Source of the DNA: Tillus elongatus
Taxonomy: Eukaryota > Arthropoda > Insecta > Coleoptera > Cleridae
DNA: 64,000 nt
Direction of reading: 5' to 3'
Assembly: GCA_964006375.1 (NCBI GenBank)
Contig: OZ023262.1
Coordinates: 92,143,654-92,207,653, forward strand
Numbering within the stretch: the stretch's first letter is position 1; each line of letters opens with the position of its first letter. A program made the position numbers and the translations under genes. Under the pieces are notes generated by a model. It was not told the DNA's origin and did no database searches. It worked only from the letters and a program-made list of their open reading frames with translations. Below are positions 41,793 through 56,060 of this stretch, piece after piece.

Positions 41793-43860
41793 ACTCTTCA
41801 TGTCGTATATAGAAAATTTGAGGTAAATGTAACTGTAGGTATAATATCATGCAGTATAAACAGTTCAGTGTAAATTATAAAAAAAATTATTTCAAAATTT
41901 TGTATTGTTTATATTTATTTATTTCATTTTAAAAAAGTATGGATACAGCAAATAAATAAGTGTTGAAAAGAGATTAGATGCAGCAAATTCGTTATGGTAG
42001 CGAATTTTCGTACAAATATTCCAAATTTTGATAACTCAATTTCCCATTAAACTAGAATCTTCAGCTTTGATACATACTCAAACCTATATAAAAGCAGCGT
42101 GAGTTCAAAATTTAAAAACTAACACAATGAGCTTCACAGGCAACGATACGTTTATTTTAGAAAACCAATTTTGTCATTTTGTTTACAGAAGCTGTTTCGA
42201 TTGAGTGGACTAAAACGGACAATCCAAGCGACTAATAAGGAAAGGGGGCTTTTTAGAAAAAAAATAATCAAAAATACGCTTAGATCTCCTTCTGGATGCA
42301 CAAACCACAAGAAATATCTTTTGAAAACAGCCCCCAAGTCACGGGACCAGAAGTAAATAGGGTGTTGGGCGGGGAGGCAGCTAAAAAGGAAATGTGAGCA
42401 AAAAGTGCGAGACAAGCAGCTTAGTTCGGCGTCTATAAGCTGCCTTTATCCCATTTTGCAGCTATACCTCCTTAAAATTCTTTTTATGTCGCTAGGAACT
42501 CCTATATTTACCGCAGGTCCCGTAAATTTCTTGCGGGTTGTTCCCAAGAACCTTTTCTCGTTTACATTGTTCTTGCTTATGCATTGAGGGTGGTTGTAGG
42601 TATGCAGTAGGGGAAGGGGAACCCCTGCGACAAAGCAGCGAACCAACATTTTCAATTTATGTTTAAATTGTTACCCAATTTTTTTGTTTAAAATATTTTT
42701 CCAAAAATTAAATTTAGGTTGCCTTGTCAGTCTTCCATATAGAGCTTCAATATCTCATCATTTAAAAAAATGCGGATACAGCAACAGTGAATAAGTGTTG
42801 AAAAAGTCTGGGTGTAGTTAATACATTATGGTAGAGAATTTTTGTCCAAATATTTGAAATCCGATAACTCAATTTTCTATTAAGCTAGAATCTTCAATCT
42901 TGAACCATAGTTACACTTCTGTAAACGCAGCATGGGTACTTAATTAAAGTAAAATAACATAATGAGCTTCGCGGATAAATACAAGTTGGGTTTAAAAAAC
43001 ATTTTTTGTTGTTTTGTTTGCAAAATCTAGTTCGATTGGGTTGACTAAAACAAAAACGATCCAAGCAATTAGAAGGAAAAATACATGCCATATTTATTTA
43101 TGATTTGGCAGGTACAATCCTTTTGTAGATAACTAATTTTTTTCTAGAAAACTTTTGTAACTTTAATAAAATTTGTAACATATTTTTTCAAAGAGACTTG
43201 TAAATATCAGAGTAACTGGAATGAGACTTTACATGTGGCTAGAAATAGTGCAGATAAACCTATGTTGTCAACTTTAAGTAATTTGGTACCCAATATGTAG
43301 AGTTTCTTCTAAATTAAATTTCCAGACACATGCGTTGAGACGACTTAGTGGTTAAAGTCCAATGCCTGACAGACAGAGTAGTTAATTGCCACGCGTAGAT
43401 TGATTCATACAACAAGGGTTAATCACACATCAACGGTAACCAAACTAAATATATACCAGGCATAATACATACTACCCGAACCAACAATCGTGGAATCTCG
43501 GCCGCAGTTATGGAAAATGACAGACGACATGAAATTAAAAATTGGCCAAGTTACTTAACTGGAGGATTCAATCAAGTATTAAAATACATTATAATTGTAG
43601 CTTTACTAAAGGCCTCAAATACAGTCTTAGCGCATTCAAAGAGACTTGTGGTACTTACATATATCTCTACCAAATTATAATTTTCTAGCTCCATAGAAAC
43701 TAACAACTTATTCGAATAATCGCTAACTGGGACCTCTAAAACGGGTCTCCCAGGTCCATTTAAATTTAAAGAATTAGTTTTAATAATATACCTTGCTAAT
43801 AGTGTACAATTGTTGTGAAAATTCACTACTATAATGCACTTGCTGCGTTCCGAACATTTT
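41793..43860 (+). repeat. Dispersed host repeat, copy B (empty Polinton target)
   Basis: Uninterrupted relative of copy A. At about 42060-42090 it reads GATACATACTCAAACCTATA where copy A carries the Polinton and mariner between GATACATACC and the following ATATA/TATAAAAGCAGC. Inverted GCAGCAAGTGCG-type motifs occur at its ends. No coding capacity. Confidence 0.75.
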
Positions 43861-43984
43861 TTGTGATTTGTCTAGATTATGCAGCTTTTTAAAGTGTTCT
43901 CGTATACACATTATTTCTCGAGAGGATTTAAAGAGGCTGCGATTTTCTATACTAAGGTGATACTTAAATGCCGCCGTTTGTAAA

Positions 43985-44150
43985 ACGTGTTTTGCAGATT
44001 TTTTTTCCGACGTTCGTTTCGCTAACAAAGTTAGCGTCATCAAGGAATCAGTAAACTAAGTAAAAAAAGACTTTATTCAGTTAGTCTTTATTCACTTAGT
44101 TTACGCATCCCCTTGATGACGCTAACTTTGTTAGCGAAACGATCGTCGGG
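43985..44150. repeat. Inverted pair of hairpin-GAAACG motifs
   Basis: On the plus strand, TTGATGACGCTAACTTTGTTAGCGAAACG (44113-44141, given in parts as TTGATGA, a GCTAAC/GTTAGC stem and GAAACG) is mirrored at about 44003-44035 around a TA-rich centre. A truncated relative lies near 59805. It resembles a decayed hammerhead-type element, but an extra base at the core makes cleavage unlikely. Confidence 0.4.
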
Positions 44151-45604
<1,454 letters not shown>

Positions 45605-45629
45605 GGGTGGTTGATCTAAATCGTCTACT

Positions 45630-45942
45630 AAAAGTCTGGACGCAGCAAGTGCGTTATGGAAGTGAATTTTCATAAAAATGTTTTTAATAGCAAATATTAT
45701 GTATTTCTAATGCAAGCAGGCGTCAATCTGGTTACCAATTTAGCCTATAGAGTAGAAACAATGTAGCATCTTTTATAAAAATTACTTATTGTTTGAAAAT
45801 GTACAATTTTTTTTTGAAAATAAACATAAAGTGTTTCCGAGAAAAATGGTTTCCTAGCCAACAAACCTTAGGTTAATAGCAAACGGAGTTTTTTAAAATT
45901 GAAACTTCACTACCAAAACGCACTTACTACGGCTCGATTTTT
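45630..45942 (+). repeat. MITE-like element with GTCTGGACGCAGCAAGTGCG termini
   Basis: The left end GTCTGGACGCAGCAAGTGCG...GTGAATTTTCAT is inverted at the right end (complement of CGxxxCGTAGTAAGTGCGTT...GTGAAGTTTCA). The 310-bp unit is related, in the opposite sense, to 52275-52560 and, in the same sense, to 63582-63800. No coding capacity; likely a non-autonomous DNA transposon family. Confidence 0.65.
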
Positions 45943-46529
45943 TTTTTTGACGAACATGCATCATATTTCGATAAAAATGAAAAAATGTAATAATATAAGG
46001 GTGTTCGAGAAAAACAATTGTAGGGATCACCAATGACTTATGGGCCGCCATGTGATTATCAAAATATTTTAATAGCATGCACCTTAGGACACCCTATAAT
46101 TAACATATACAATTTTTTCTCTTTTCTATAATATAATATATAATCTTATAATAATAATTACATATATATGTAAACAGATAAAAACTGAAAGTAAACCCGG
46201 ATATGTATTCTAGGGGGCCTAGTTTGCGCTCATTTGAAGAAATTTTTTTAAATTCAAAAGTCGGTGTCTGCGCATTAACGAATTTTTTCTACGAAATTAG
46301 CTAAAAATTATAGACCGTTAAGCCAAAGACAACAAAATCTACAGCCAAAGCATCAACTTAACTAAACCCACAGCCAAAGCATCAGAGATTGCAACGAATT
46401 TTCGGTAAATATTTGAGTAAAATTAAGGACAATGACAGTTGAAGCGGAAACTTAAGGGTTTGCTAAACACTCTTTTTGCGACATTTTCTTTACCTAATCT
46501 ATATTTGTTTTAGTTTCTTTGCTTAAATC
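45943..46529. other. Non-coding host DNA with dispersed repeats
   Basis: Contains words shared in inverted form with 50420-50470 (CTATAATTTTT / AAAATTATAGACC). No gene. Confidence 0.5.
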
Positions 46530-48060
46530 CCTACATCCATCCATTTTGTCTCGAACCGCGTTGTTCACTGAATTGCCTAAATATTGTTTCCAATGCCCGC
46601 AGCAACCTAGCATACAAAATCCTAGTAAAGATCTTGTAGCAGGTGTTCTGGCAAGTTATGGGCCGGTAATTCTTTGGCTAGGTCAGGCCACCTTTCTTTG
46701 GGACCAGTGCGGTTCTCCCTTCGACAAACCACTGAGGAATTTGCTCCCGATGGTTGAATCATCGGTTAAATATTCGTGCCAGCCGGCGGTGGACAGATGG
46801 AAAACTTTTTCACCAGATAGAATGAATGCCGTCCGGTCCTGGGACAGTTTAATTGGGGCAACCTCGAAGGGCTTTCGCAACCTCATCATCAGTGATTGCC
46901 GCGTACACCTTTGGTTGTTCGGCATAGCAGTAAGCCGTAAGGTGTGCCATGCCCGATGTGGCTTCTCTAAACTGGTGCCTAGCCTCATAGATCTCCCTCC
47001 AGAAACGCTCGACATGTTGGACATTTAGTTGGTCACTAACTGGTTGCCTAGGTGGTTGGAGTATGCGAGAGGGGTTTCTTTGAAAGGTTGAGTTTGCAGT
47101 TATCCCTCTTACTCGCCTCAGCAACGACTTCTAAATGTCGCCAATGCCCGTATATAATCTAAGGCGTGCTGCTTGATGTTTTGTGGCACTGCTATGCACA
47201 GTGTGTGATGTTTGTGCCTTACAACGGCTGCTGCTCGTTGCACATGCATAGTAAACGGCCTTACGGCTCTTATATATTCTATCACACACGGAATACGGGA
47301 GGTTTCCTGTCTTGATATTTTTATTTTTGTTTGCAACTGCACTATGCGTCGCTCCAACTGCAAGACACTGCGAAAAGTTTCGACACCTTCACCTGACGGC
47401 ACAAGGATAGAGGAAGCCGCATAGACAGCGCAGTTGATGGTCCAGATCTCGGAATCCTCCTGAAGTTCATCATAGAGACTGGCATCCAGTTGGGCGAGCT
47501 GTTCAGCCCTAGGACTAACTCTCACCCTGAGAAAAGCCCTTAGACTCAAGTCATTCTCACTCATTCCAGCGAGGAGCGGTAGCTGTTCTGTGATTGGTCG
47601 CGGTGGTGTTGGGATCCGGGAAGATATTTTTGTGTACATTCTCCTGTGCAGATATAACGCATAATCCCGCAGATGTTGTGCGGCAAGAACATGTTCAGGA
47701 TGCAAGGATATCCACAAAGCATGCAACCTTCCCGTGTATCCCCTCCTTGTAGGCGAGCTGTTGCCATAACACTACAAAAGATCGTTCCGAAGATCATCGG
47801 TCCACTCCACTCTGCTTGCGCGGTTGTTAAAAGACATCCGTCCATTGTCCTCTCCACCTTGCCTATGGTCTCCATCTGATTGAGACCGGTTACGGATGAC
47901 GTTTGCACTTGTGCTACTGCAAACAAGTACAGTATTAGGTCGGCGCAGGGTGTTGGCCTGCGTCAACCCCCACAGAATTTCGAATATCCCAAAAGGGATA
48001 TTCGTGCCCACAGTCACAGATTTTCTGTGATTCTGCATATATATGGGCGGTTGCGACGCT
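46530..48060 (-). pseudogene. Non-LTR retrotransposon remnant (R4/Dong/NeSL-like RT)
   Basis: Fragments of a reverse-transcriptase ORF broken by stops and frameshifts. VERFWREIYEARHQF lies near 46990-47035, a PGPDGIHSIW motif at about 46820-46850, and PKNYRPITCQNTCYKIFTRI at about 46605-46680. The order and motifs fit an R4/Dong/NeSL-type non-LTR element. The catalytic YxDD region and 3' end are missing, so the copy is truncated near 46530. The 5' part (47118-47726, 47561-47926) has further ORF pieces without named domains. Confidence 0.7.
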
Positions 48061-48320
48061 GGCTGTACCGTCTACGTCGTTCCGGATAGCGATAATTACA
48101 CTACTGGCTGCAGTGCACGTATCGGCCAGACTTTAAGCTGAGTCGAGAGGAGTTTATAAAGAAATCAGGTAATCTGGATAAAGGAATACAGGACATTGGT
48201 AGAAGAGGAAGCAGGTAAGTTGGACAGCGGACAGCTGGCGTAGCTGGCTGTAACGTTTACGTCGTTACGGGTAGCGATAGCATACTGCTGGCAACAGTAC
48301 ACCTACCGGCGAGACGGCCC
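48050..48320 (-). repeat. GC-richer tandem repeat upstream of the LINE remnant
   Basis: Two copies of about 75 bp (48053-48130 and 48243-48315) share CTGGCTGTA, ACGTCGTT and GGTAGCGATA words. They are likely 5'-UTR repeats of the LINE. Confidence 0.5.
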
Positions 48321-48325
48321 ATGTA

Positions 48326-48484
<159 letters not shown>

Positions 48485-50051
48485 CTTATGACAGCGAACT
48501 GTATGTAGTTCACTATTTTATGGTGACTACTTGAAGGAAATTTTGAAATGTCTCAAAGTTGTGAAACTCATAAGAATGTCTTCAAAAAATCGGATTAATT
48601 TTTCCTCTATTAGAATTTTCTATAAGAGAGTACTTACACATTATACAAGATTTGGTTAAAAAACTTGACGTACAAAATTCCGCAAAATATTTTTCATAAA
48701 AACCTTCTTAAACAATTTTTGTGAGCGAGAATTTACTAAAACATAATTTTTCACGTATTTTGTCAAAAAAGTATTCTATTAACTTCGCCAAACAATATTG
48801 TCTTTGAAGGAAATTAGCTAAAAGGTTTTTAAGATAAATTGGTGTTAGAAGAACATCTTATACATGAAAATTTGCTGATGGAATAAATTAAAATTTTTGC
48901 AGTCTGATCTGAACACATGGGTCCACAAAAAAACTTTTCTTCTACCTGATAATGCAGCAAAAAGTTAAACCGGTGGCAGGGATGAAACCACAGAAAAATA
49001 CTCTAGCGCTGCAGTAAGTATGCAATGGTTTAACTAAGTTAGGGCTACAAAAACAACCTGATCTGCTATTAGAATTTGAATTAATGGCCTGAAGGTTTCT
49101 CATCTCATTAACAATTTTTTTCTATTAAAATTTGCTATAGATTCATTGCACTTACATACTCTGATAATATCATTGAAAAAAGTAAAAATTAAAAAAAAAA
49201 TTAAATAGAAAAAGTTCACATACCTTTAGGATTTGAACCTGCGGGTATGCATGTGTGAGTATCTATCATAATCACGTTCTAACGAATTCGGCTATGGAGC
49301 ACAGGTTTGTTGTAGTAAACCGACTATAAGCTCGCATATCAATTTATGTTTCTGGTCTATTTCAAAAGAATTGCTGGCAAATATTTTGTCAAATGAAGAA
49401 GAGTCCCAATAGAGATCCACGATTTTGTTCAAAACATTAGTTTAATACTTTTAAAGCATCATACCTAGAACCCCTGTTAATACTCTCATCTTAAATCCTC
49501 ACTTTAATATTTTCTTTTAAAGAGTTATAAAATTTTTGAACCAATTTTTCTCGTATTTCTTGACCTTTTTGAGCCAAGAAAACATAGCATTTGTTTGTAA
49601 TATTTAGTAGCTTTTAGCGAATTTTATAAAAAAAAATTCATGAGGAGATCGCTGCTCCTAAATTTTGAAAATATTTTTTAAATGAGCTCTAACTAGACCC
49701 CTTAGAACACTTACTGGGGTTGACTTAAATTTTTGGCGCAAAGAGATCAAGAAAGGCCAGAAAAATTACTTTCAAAATGTGCCAACTTTTGCTCTTAAAA
49801 CGTTAAAGTCGATTAAAAACGTCAAAATTGGCAACATTTGGACAAAGAACCTAACGCGAATACTGGCTATGTAGAGCTATGTAGAAAAAATGTCGCAAGA
49901 AGTGTGCAGACGGTACGCCAGTGAACACCATAAAAAGTCAACTATGTACCAAAATTTAGACCTGTATGTTAAAAGAAAAAAAGGCATTAAATAAAAGGTG
50001 CCACTGATGACAAGAAAAATGCACAAAACCAAAATATTTTGTGTGTATAAC

Positions 50052-50057
<6 letters not shown>
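48485..50057. other. Non-coding host DNA with a ~180-bp repeat unit
   Basis: No gene. 49735-49910 is directly repeated with divergence at 50150-50325: shared CAGAAAAATTACTTT, AACGTCAAAAT and TATGTA...ATxTCGCAAGAAG. A tRNA-like segment (A box TAGCCGAATTCG, B box GGTTCAAATCC) lies on the minus strand at about 49226-49305. Confidence 0.5.

Positions 50058-50147
<90 letters not shown>
50058..50147. repeat. (CT)n then (TA)n microsatellite
   Basis: About 14 CT units, then about 31 TA units. Confidence 0.95.
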
Positions 50148-50149
<2 letters not shown>

Positions 50150-51213
50150 TTTTTCGGCGCAAAAATTCCAGAAATGCCAGAAAAATTACTTTAAAAATTT
50201 TATAGTTTTTCCTCTTGCAACGTCGACGTAGCGATTTTCAACGTCAAAATATGCCAATTTTAGGCAAAAACCTGAAACTACTACTGACTATGTACAAAAA
50301 ATATCGCAAGAAGGGTGTTCTACAAATCCTTAAGTTTCAGCTTCAACCGCCATTATCCTTCATTCTACCAAAATATTTTCAGAAAATTCATTAAAAATAA
50401 AACTTTTCTTTAGTGCTTCGGCAGTAGTTTTAGGTAAGTTTAAGGTCTAATGGTCTATAATTTTTTTAAAACTTATTTTCGATTGGGAACAGTGGGAGTT
50501 TTTCATGAAGACACGGTGTGGTCGGTTGGTGGCCAAGAACGGTCCACACGGAGTTTCTCCTTTCTACGCACTTCTGTAAGGTGAGTTTTTTACAGTTTGC
50601 ATTTCTAGGTCCTTTGCAACATGTTTACCTTGCACAGCACCTTAAATTTGCTTTAGGTCTCCTAACTGTATTGTGGGGTTGAGCTCACAGCATTTGTATG
50701 ATGATTAGTGCATAAAGGGGTTCCTATAAGCAGGTTGCTGAAATTTTTTTCCGAACGTTGCGCTAATCTGCAATTTTGCATATAAACGTTATTAAGAGGT
50801 AGGTTCAATAAAATGTTTAAAATACACTATATTTGTAGCTTGATTATTTGTCTTGATTAAATCTTTAGACAAAAAATATAGGATATAGTAGAAAGATCAA
50901 CGTTTCAGTAAGGCAATAAAAAATATTTAATAACATTTGGCTTGCATAAAGAAAATGCAACTTTTTTCCAAACAATGATTTTCAAATTGTTTGTCACAGA
51001 ATTTGTTCAAAATACGCGTTGCTTAGAATGCGCATCCAAGAATACGTTTCCTAAATTTCAGGTATTTTGATTTCCAAATAAAAACCTAAATCAAACTGAA
51101 ATATAATATATGACGTTCGTTAATTATTTAGTCAATCCGTAGATTAGATATTTTACAAGAGATGCAGTATTGAACGTTCAAGTTATGCAAACACAACATG
51201 CGACAGTTATATG
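50148..51213. other. Non-coding host DNA
   Basis: No gene beyond the ~180-bp repeat described for the preceding region. Confidence 0.5.
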
Positions 51214-51387
51214 CCCAGTTTCGCAAAGCTGGATTAAATCTTTAACGGACGGTTGGTTAATCAAGGCTTCAGATGACCATTGTGGTTTTCGCCATGACAA
51301 CCAAATGTTTAGAAGCTGTGATTGGTTGTATTAAGCCTTGATTAACTAACCGGCTGTTAAATAGTCAATCGGACTTTGTGAAACGGG
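51214..51387. repeat. MITE-like palindrome 1 (174 bp)
   Basis: Ends CCCAGTTTCGCAAAGCTGG and the complement of CCCGTTTCACAAAGTCCG, with paired inner arms (TTAATCAAGGCTT / AAGCCTTGATTAA). Strongly foldback, non-coding. Confidence 0.75.
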
Positions 51388-51532
51388 TCATCTGTGTGTT
51401 CATTATTTTATGTTTAATATGATAAACAAGCTCCACCCACATCTTCATAGAAACGGCAGTTTATTCTCTGTGTTTCTTCTTCTATTTAGAAAACTAATTA
51501 GCCTGACCAAATTATTAAGAGTTAGCCTGTAT

Positions 51533-51778
51533 TTTTCTACATGCCACATCTGATCGCGAATCGGGTTACGCATCAGGTGACAACGACGCTTGACTTATTA
51601 TTTAATAGTAGCAAGAAGGAGTATGTTAAGCTTAAATTTAGTTTTAGAAGGTATGTTAGTCATATTAGGCGTTATAATGGGCTGGAGAGCATATTCCCTC
51701 TTCCTACTATTAAATTATAAGTCAAGTGTCGTTGAGAACCCGATGCATAACCCGATTCGCGATGTGGCATGTAGAAAA
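51533..51778. repeat. MITE-like palindrome 2 (about 246 bp)
   Basis: Ends TTTTCTACATGCCACATC and its exact complement; inner inverted arms of about 80 bp share CGCGAATCGGGTTA and ATTTAATAGTAG. The ORF crossing it is a by-product of the repeat. Confidence 0.75.
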
Positions 51779-52274
51779 TTCCACACGATTTTCAATATTG
51801 ATTTTCTAAGGCACATTTAGCACAAACTGAGATCAACGATAATATGGGTAGTTATCTCTGGCGTACACACATAGACAATGCTCACTTTAGTGAACTTTCT
51901 TTAAAAAAATCACTAATGGCGAGATCCCGACTTTTGAATTTTGAAAAAAAATCTTAAAATAATCGCGATCTAGGCCCCCTACAATACACATTTGTGGTTA
52001 GTTTCAGTTTTAATCTATTTTCATACATACAGGGTGACGCATTTTTTACGGTAAACCTCAATATATCGCCGTTATTATACAAGATACGAAAAAAAAATTA
52101 TATACGTTAATTATAGCGTGTCTCGAGCTTCATCTTAAAAATTAATTTTGTAATTACAGGCTGGCCCACAAGTCTTTGGTGATACCAATTTCCTTTTTTT
52201 AAATCAAACCCGCGTTATATTATTGCATTTTTGCATGTTCCATTGAAATATAATGCATGTGTGTAAGAAAAGAA
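51779..52274. other. Non-coding host DNA with a mariner-type end word
   Basis: TACAGGGTGACGCATTTTTT at about 52029 resembles an isolated mariner terminus. No gene. Confidence 0.45.
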
Positions 52275-52560
52275 ATTCGGAACGCAGCAAGCGCCTTATG
52301 GTAGTGAACTATCATTATATGCTTAAAATTTCAACCTCAATTTGCTATTAACCTAAGGTTCGTTGGCCAGGAAACCAGTTTTTTCGTGAACATTCTAAGC
52401 TTATTTTCGGAAAAGGTTTGTACATTTTCGAACAATAATGTTATATTGATGAAATATGGTACATTTATTCTACTATATAAGTTATACTGGTAACCAAATT
52501 TGATGTCTGTTTTCATTAAAAAACATATTTGCTAATAAAAAAATGCATAAAAAAAATGTT
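52275..52560 (-). repeat. MITE-like element, second copy of the GCAGCAAG family
   Basis: Inverted relative of 45630-45942: GCAGCAAGCGCCTTATGGTAG, AACCTAAGGTTCGTTGGCCAGG, ACATTTTCGAACAATAA and ACTGGTAACCAAATTTGATG recur in order. Its outer end has decayed; a separate right-end copy lies at 54400-54535. Confidence 0.6.
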
Positions 52561-52859
52561 TTCGGATTTTCGTGAAAAGACTATTGGCAAATTTTTATGC
52601 AACATTTTTCTGTACGCTTTGTCGAAAAATTCTTTATGAATAATATCTTTGTAGGTGGGTAAATAGCTTGAAGGAGTTCGTTCGCCAGGATAATAGGACC
52701 AGTTTTTCCGGGAACATTTTACGTTTATTTTAGCAAAATGTTTGTACTTTTGTAAACAATCAAGTTAAGCAAATTCCTGATAAAGCAACCATTGCAAGGA
52801 AAAATCAGCCTTTAAACTAACACCATCTTGTCAAAAAGCTTTATCGTACACATCCACAA

Positions 52860-54090
52860 TAGTAACGCCAACCATATTGTACGATTCAGAAGTGTTTACA
52901 TTGTCATATGAAATTTTACTATGGAATCGAATTGTTGTTTTACCAGATTGCCATAGTGAAGACATAGCTGTTCAAAGCTATTACCGTGAAAATATCCAGA
53001 AGTTTCCAGGATCTGCCCTAATATTTACCGATGAATCCAAAACATCTGATTCCGTAGGGTGTAGTATATACTGCGAATCGACGAGATCCAGTTTCGTTTT
53101 CAAGCTACAGAAGAAAGAAAGCAGCATATATACGGCAGAAACAGTAACAGTTATCAAAGCTCTTGAAATGGCCATGGAAATAGCATCCCATTCCAAATTT
53201 ATAATAATAACCGACAGCAAGTCGTTACTATTGGTTCTGAAGGAGCCCTCTAATGTATTCAAGGACCCACTTATAGGCATTATTAGATTCAATTACCTAA
53301 ACTTAGTGAGGGCTGGAAAAACGGCGATATATATGTGGATAAAAGCACATGCACATATCAAGGGCAATGAAGAAGCAGATAAACTGGCAAAAAATGGAAC
53401 AATAATAGGAGAGAGTTGCAATATCCTCTTAACGAGAGATCTTCTTCCTACCTGTAAACGGCACATGAGGAAAGAATGGTCAGACCAATGGAGCAAACAA
53501 CAAGCCATAGTAAAAAGTAAATTTCAGCAAATATTTCCCATCTTGCCTTCTTAATCGATCTCAGAAATAGTCCCTACTAACAGAGTAATATACCTAACAC
53601 TTGCTAGAATCATCGTAGGACATGGTGCCACCAAAAAGTAACTATTTAAAATGGGGTTGGCAGACAATCCACATTGTAGTTGTGATGGAACAAGTGTGTG
53701 TGATATTAATCATATCTTTTTTAATTGTAAAAAACACATCCACGCATGTAAAAATCTAGAAAAAAAATGTCTTGATCAAGGAGTTTCACTACCATTGAAT
53801 ATAGCATATTGGTTGCATGTAGCGTTTTATGTTAAAAAAGAAATATTGGACACACTTTTGAACTTTATTAAATGTAATAAATTACATGAGGTAATTTAGC
53901 TCAACTCAAAAAGAGATCAAATTTTGTTTTGTTTTTTAAAGTAATTTTGTTGAAGCAATTGACATGATTGTTATTAGTCATATAGTTAGAGTTTCCTTTT
54001 GTCTGCCCCTCTGCCTAACCCATCTTTACCGTGGCTCAGTCTAGTTTGTCTCAAATAAAGTCGCCTTGGTGGACCCCTAGGCGTGAAGTT
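52860..54090 (+). pseudogene. Non-LTR retrotransposon 3' remnant with RNase H domain (I/Jockey type)
   Basis: The frame 52877-53554 has an RNase H domain with all acidic residues visible: IFTDES, YTAETVTVIKALE, ITDSKSLL and ...KGNEEADKLAK. After a stop, a C-terminal Cys/His segment follows at 53651-53899 (HCSCDGTSVCDINHIFFNC). This is the usual tail of I/Jockey-group LINE ORF2 proteins. Endonuclease and RT parts are missing: a 5'-truncated, stop-bearing copy. Confidence 0.8.
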
Positions 54091-55740
54091 TGTCTTTTTT
54101 CCTTAATTATAATCCTAGTTAAGAAGACTTAAACACATACACCTTACCCACAAAAACAAAATGTAAAGTATGATAGGCATAGTCTTTCTTCGTAAATTAT
54201 TGGTTTATATAAAGTAAAGGAAATTTGAGGGTTTGTTTGCTGAGGTTGGTAGGCGATAGCATAGAGAATCCCTTTTTTTTTAATGTAAAACATCGTATTA
54301 TAGGAGAGAGCTGATGCATTAGTTGCTGACGTGAAGTGACAGTGGCTAAAAGAGCTTTGCTCAAGGCCAAAACAAGTTAAAAAAACAATCAAGTTATTTG
54401 GATGAAATGGGGTACACTGTTTTATCCATATAGGTTAAACAAATTTAATGGCTGCTTTCATTAAAAATATACATATTTGATGTTAAAAACATTTTTATGA
54501 AAGTTCAATACTATAATGCGCTTGCTGCGTCCAGAGCTTTTGTTTAATGCACAATTAACTTTCATGCATTCCAAATTTTTTAACCATAGCTCTATTATCA
54601 GTTTCTAGGGGCTTTAGTTCACGTTCGTCGGAAGAAATGTTTCAAAAATGACAGATCTTTCCCTAAACGAATTTTTTCTCTGCAAATTCGCCAAAAAAAT
54701 TCTTTCGACAAAAATGTAAAACAAATACTACGGGAATGTGTTACAATAATTGTTTGCAAGAATGCATTAAAAAATTTCCACGAAACTTCTCTAAAAATAA
54801 TTACTTCTACAAATATGTACTCTTTTATTAGTACATTGAACCTGAAAATAGACTTTTAATCAGGTAACAGTAATACACGTCACATTGTATAAAATCTAAA
54901 GCACTACCTAAATAAAGCAGGAACATATAAAGCAAATTTAATAATTTTAAGCCAGTAGGTATTTATATTCTAACTGAATATACGAACAAAATTTAATGCT
55001 TTTAGTAAATGTACAATGTATGTATGATAGAGCCCTCACTTGCCCTGCTGTGGCTTGTTGGTAAAGACAAGGAAAATAAATATACATTATGTTGTTTAGA
55101 TATATTCTATTATCCAAAACAAAAGCGTTTAAACAATGGAGATAGTAGGAATAAAATACATGTATGAATCTAAGCTATGGAAAATCTAATTACCTTTGAA
55201 CATGTAAATGAAATTTTATTGTCTGAACTTTGGCACAAATTTGCCATTCTTCAATGAGTAACCAGATTTGTGGTTTCTCAAACATATTTGTTAGACTCTT
55301 TGATATGCAGATCAATTCTAAAACTTGTACCGGCAGAACTCCTATGTTAAGGCAGTACTATTACAAAGTGATCCTAATTAAATTGAAAAGTTGACCACTT
55401 TAAAAGATGTTATTATTCTTGGTAAAACTGTGGTAGGCACTGACATGTACACTTGAAGAACCCAAATCACAACACCACACCTTTTAAAGATTTGAAGATT
55501 ATTTCACTAACAGTTTGTAACGCTTGTGTTTCGTTACTACTTTAATTATCCAGAATAAAACCGTAAAAGACCTATTTAATTGCCAACAATCCAATATCTG
55601 TAAGACAATTCATGTTTTGATTTCAAAGTTATTTTTTTTGAAAAGTCGCTAAATATTCAAGTACCGTAAACACCTTTGCTGCATTTTAAATGTGTACGTT
55701 AAAAGTCAAATATCTAAAGACGCAATATGGCTTTGTTAAT
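54091..55740. other. Non-coding host DNA
   Basis: Holds a right-end fragment of the GCAGCAAG MITE family (54400-54535) and otherwise nothing recognised. Confidence 0.5.
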
Positions 55741-56060
55741 AAATAATGCGTCGCATTTTGTGGAAGGAATAATTCCAAGAAATAAATCTCGTTGGTGGCT
55801 CTTGGAATTTTCCGTAATCGGTGATGTAAGCCAACGACGGTTTGAAAACGTTTGCGTGCAGGCAGAAAATTGACTGCAACGCCGCCGAGGGAGGTCTCGC
55901 TTTATCTCATTCGAAAAACGGAGGCTAGAAAGAGCTAGCGCACAGCTTGTAACGGTCAGAGTTAAAGATGTTTCGTGCAGCCACTAAAAAATTGCCGAGG
56001 AGGGGTCTCTGCTGAGCGTTCATAGAGTGAACACCGTCAGCTTTGGTGGCTATTAAATTA
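55741..56060 (+). other. CG-richer island in AT-rich DNA
   Basis: About 320 bp with many CG dinucleotides and inverted words such as TTGGAAGGAATAATTCCAAG and GAGTTCATAGAGTGAAC-type. It could be a host promoter/5' exon or the end of a retroelement. No ORF supports either. Confidence 0.3.

Noticed and set aside
44003..44141. Functional hammerhead ribozymes
   Set aside because: Core altered (TTGATGA rather than CTGATGA) and an extra base before the stem; kept only as a low-confidence motif.
46519..47028. 169-aa plus-strand ORF
   Set aside because: Antisense shadow of the decayed non-LTR reverse transcriptase on the minus strand.
51590..51820. 76-aa ORF
   Set aside because: Lies across a palindromic MITE-like element; no protein resemblance.
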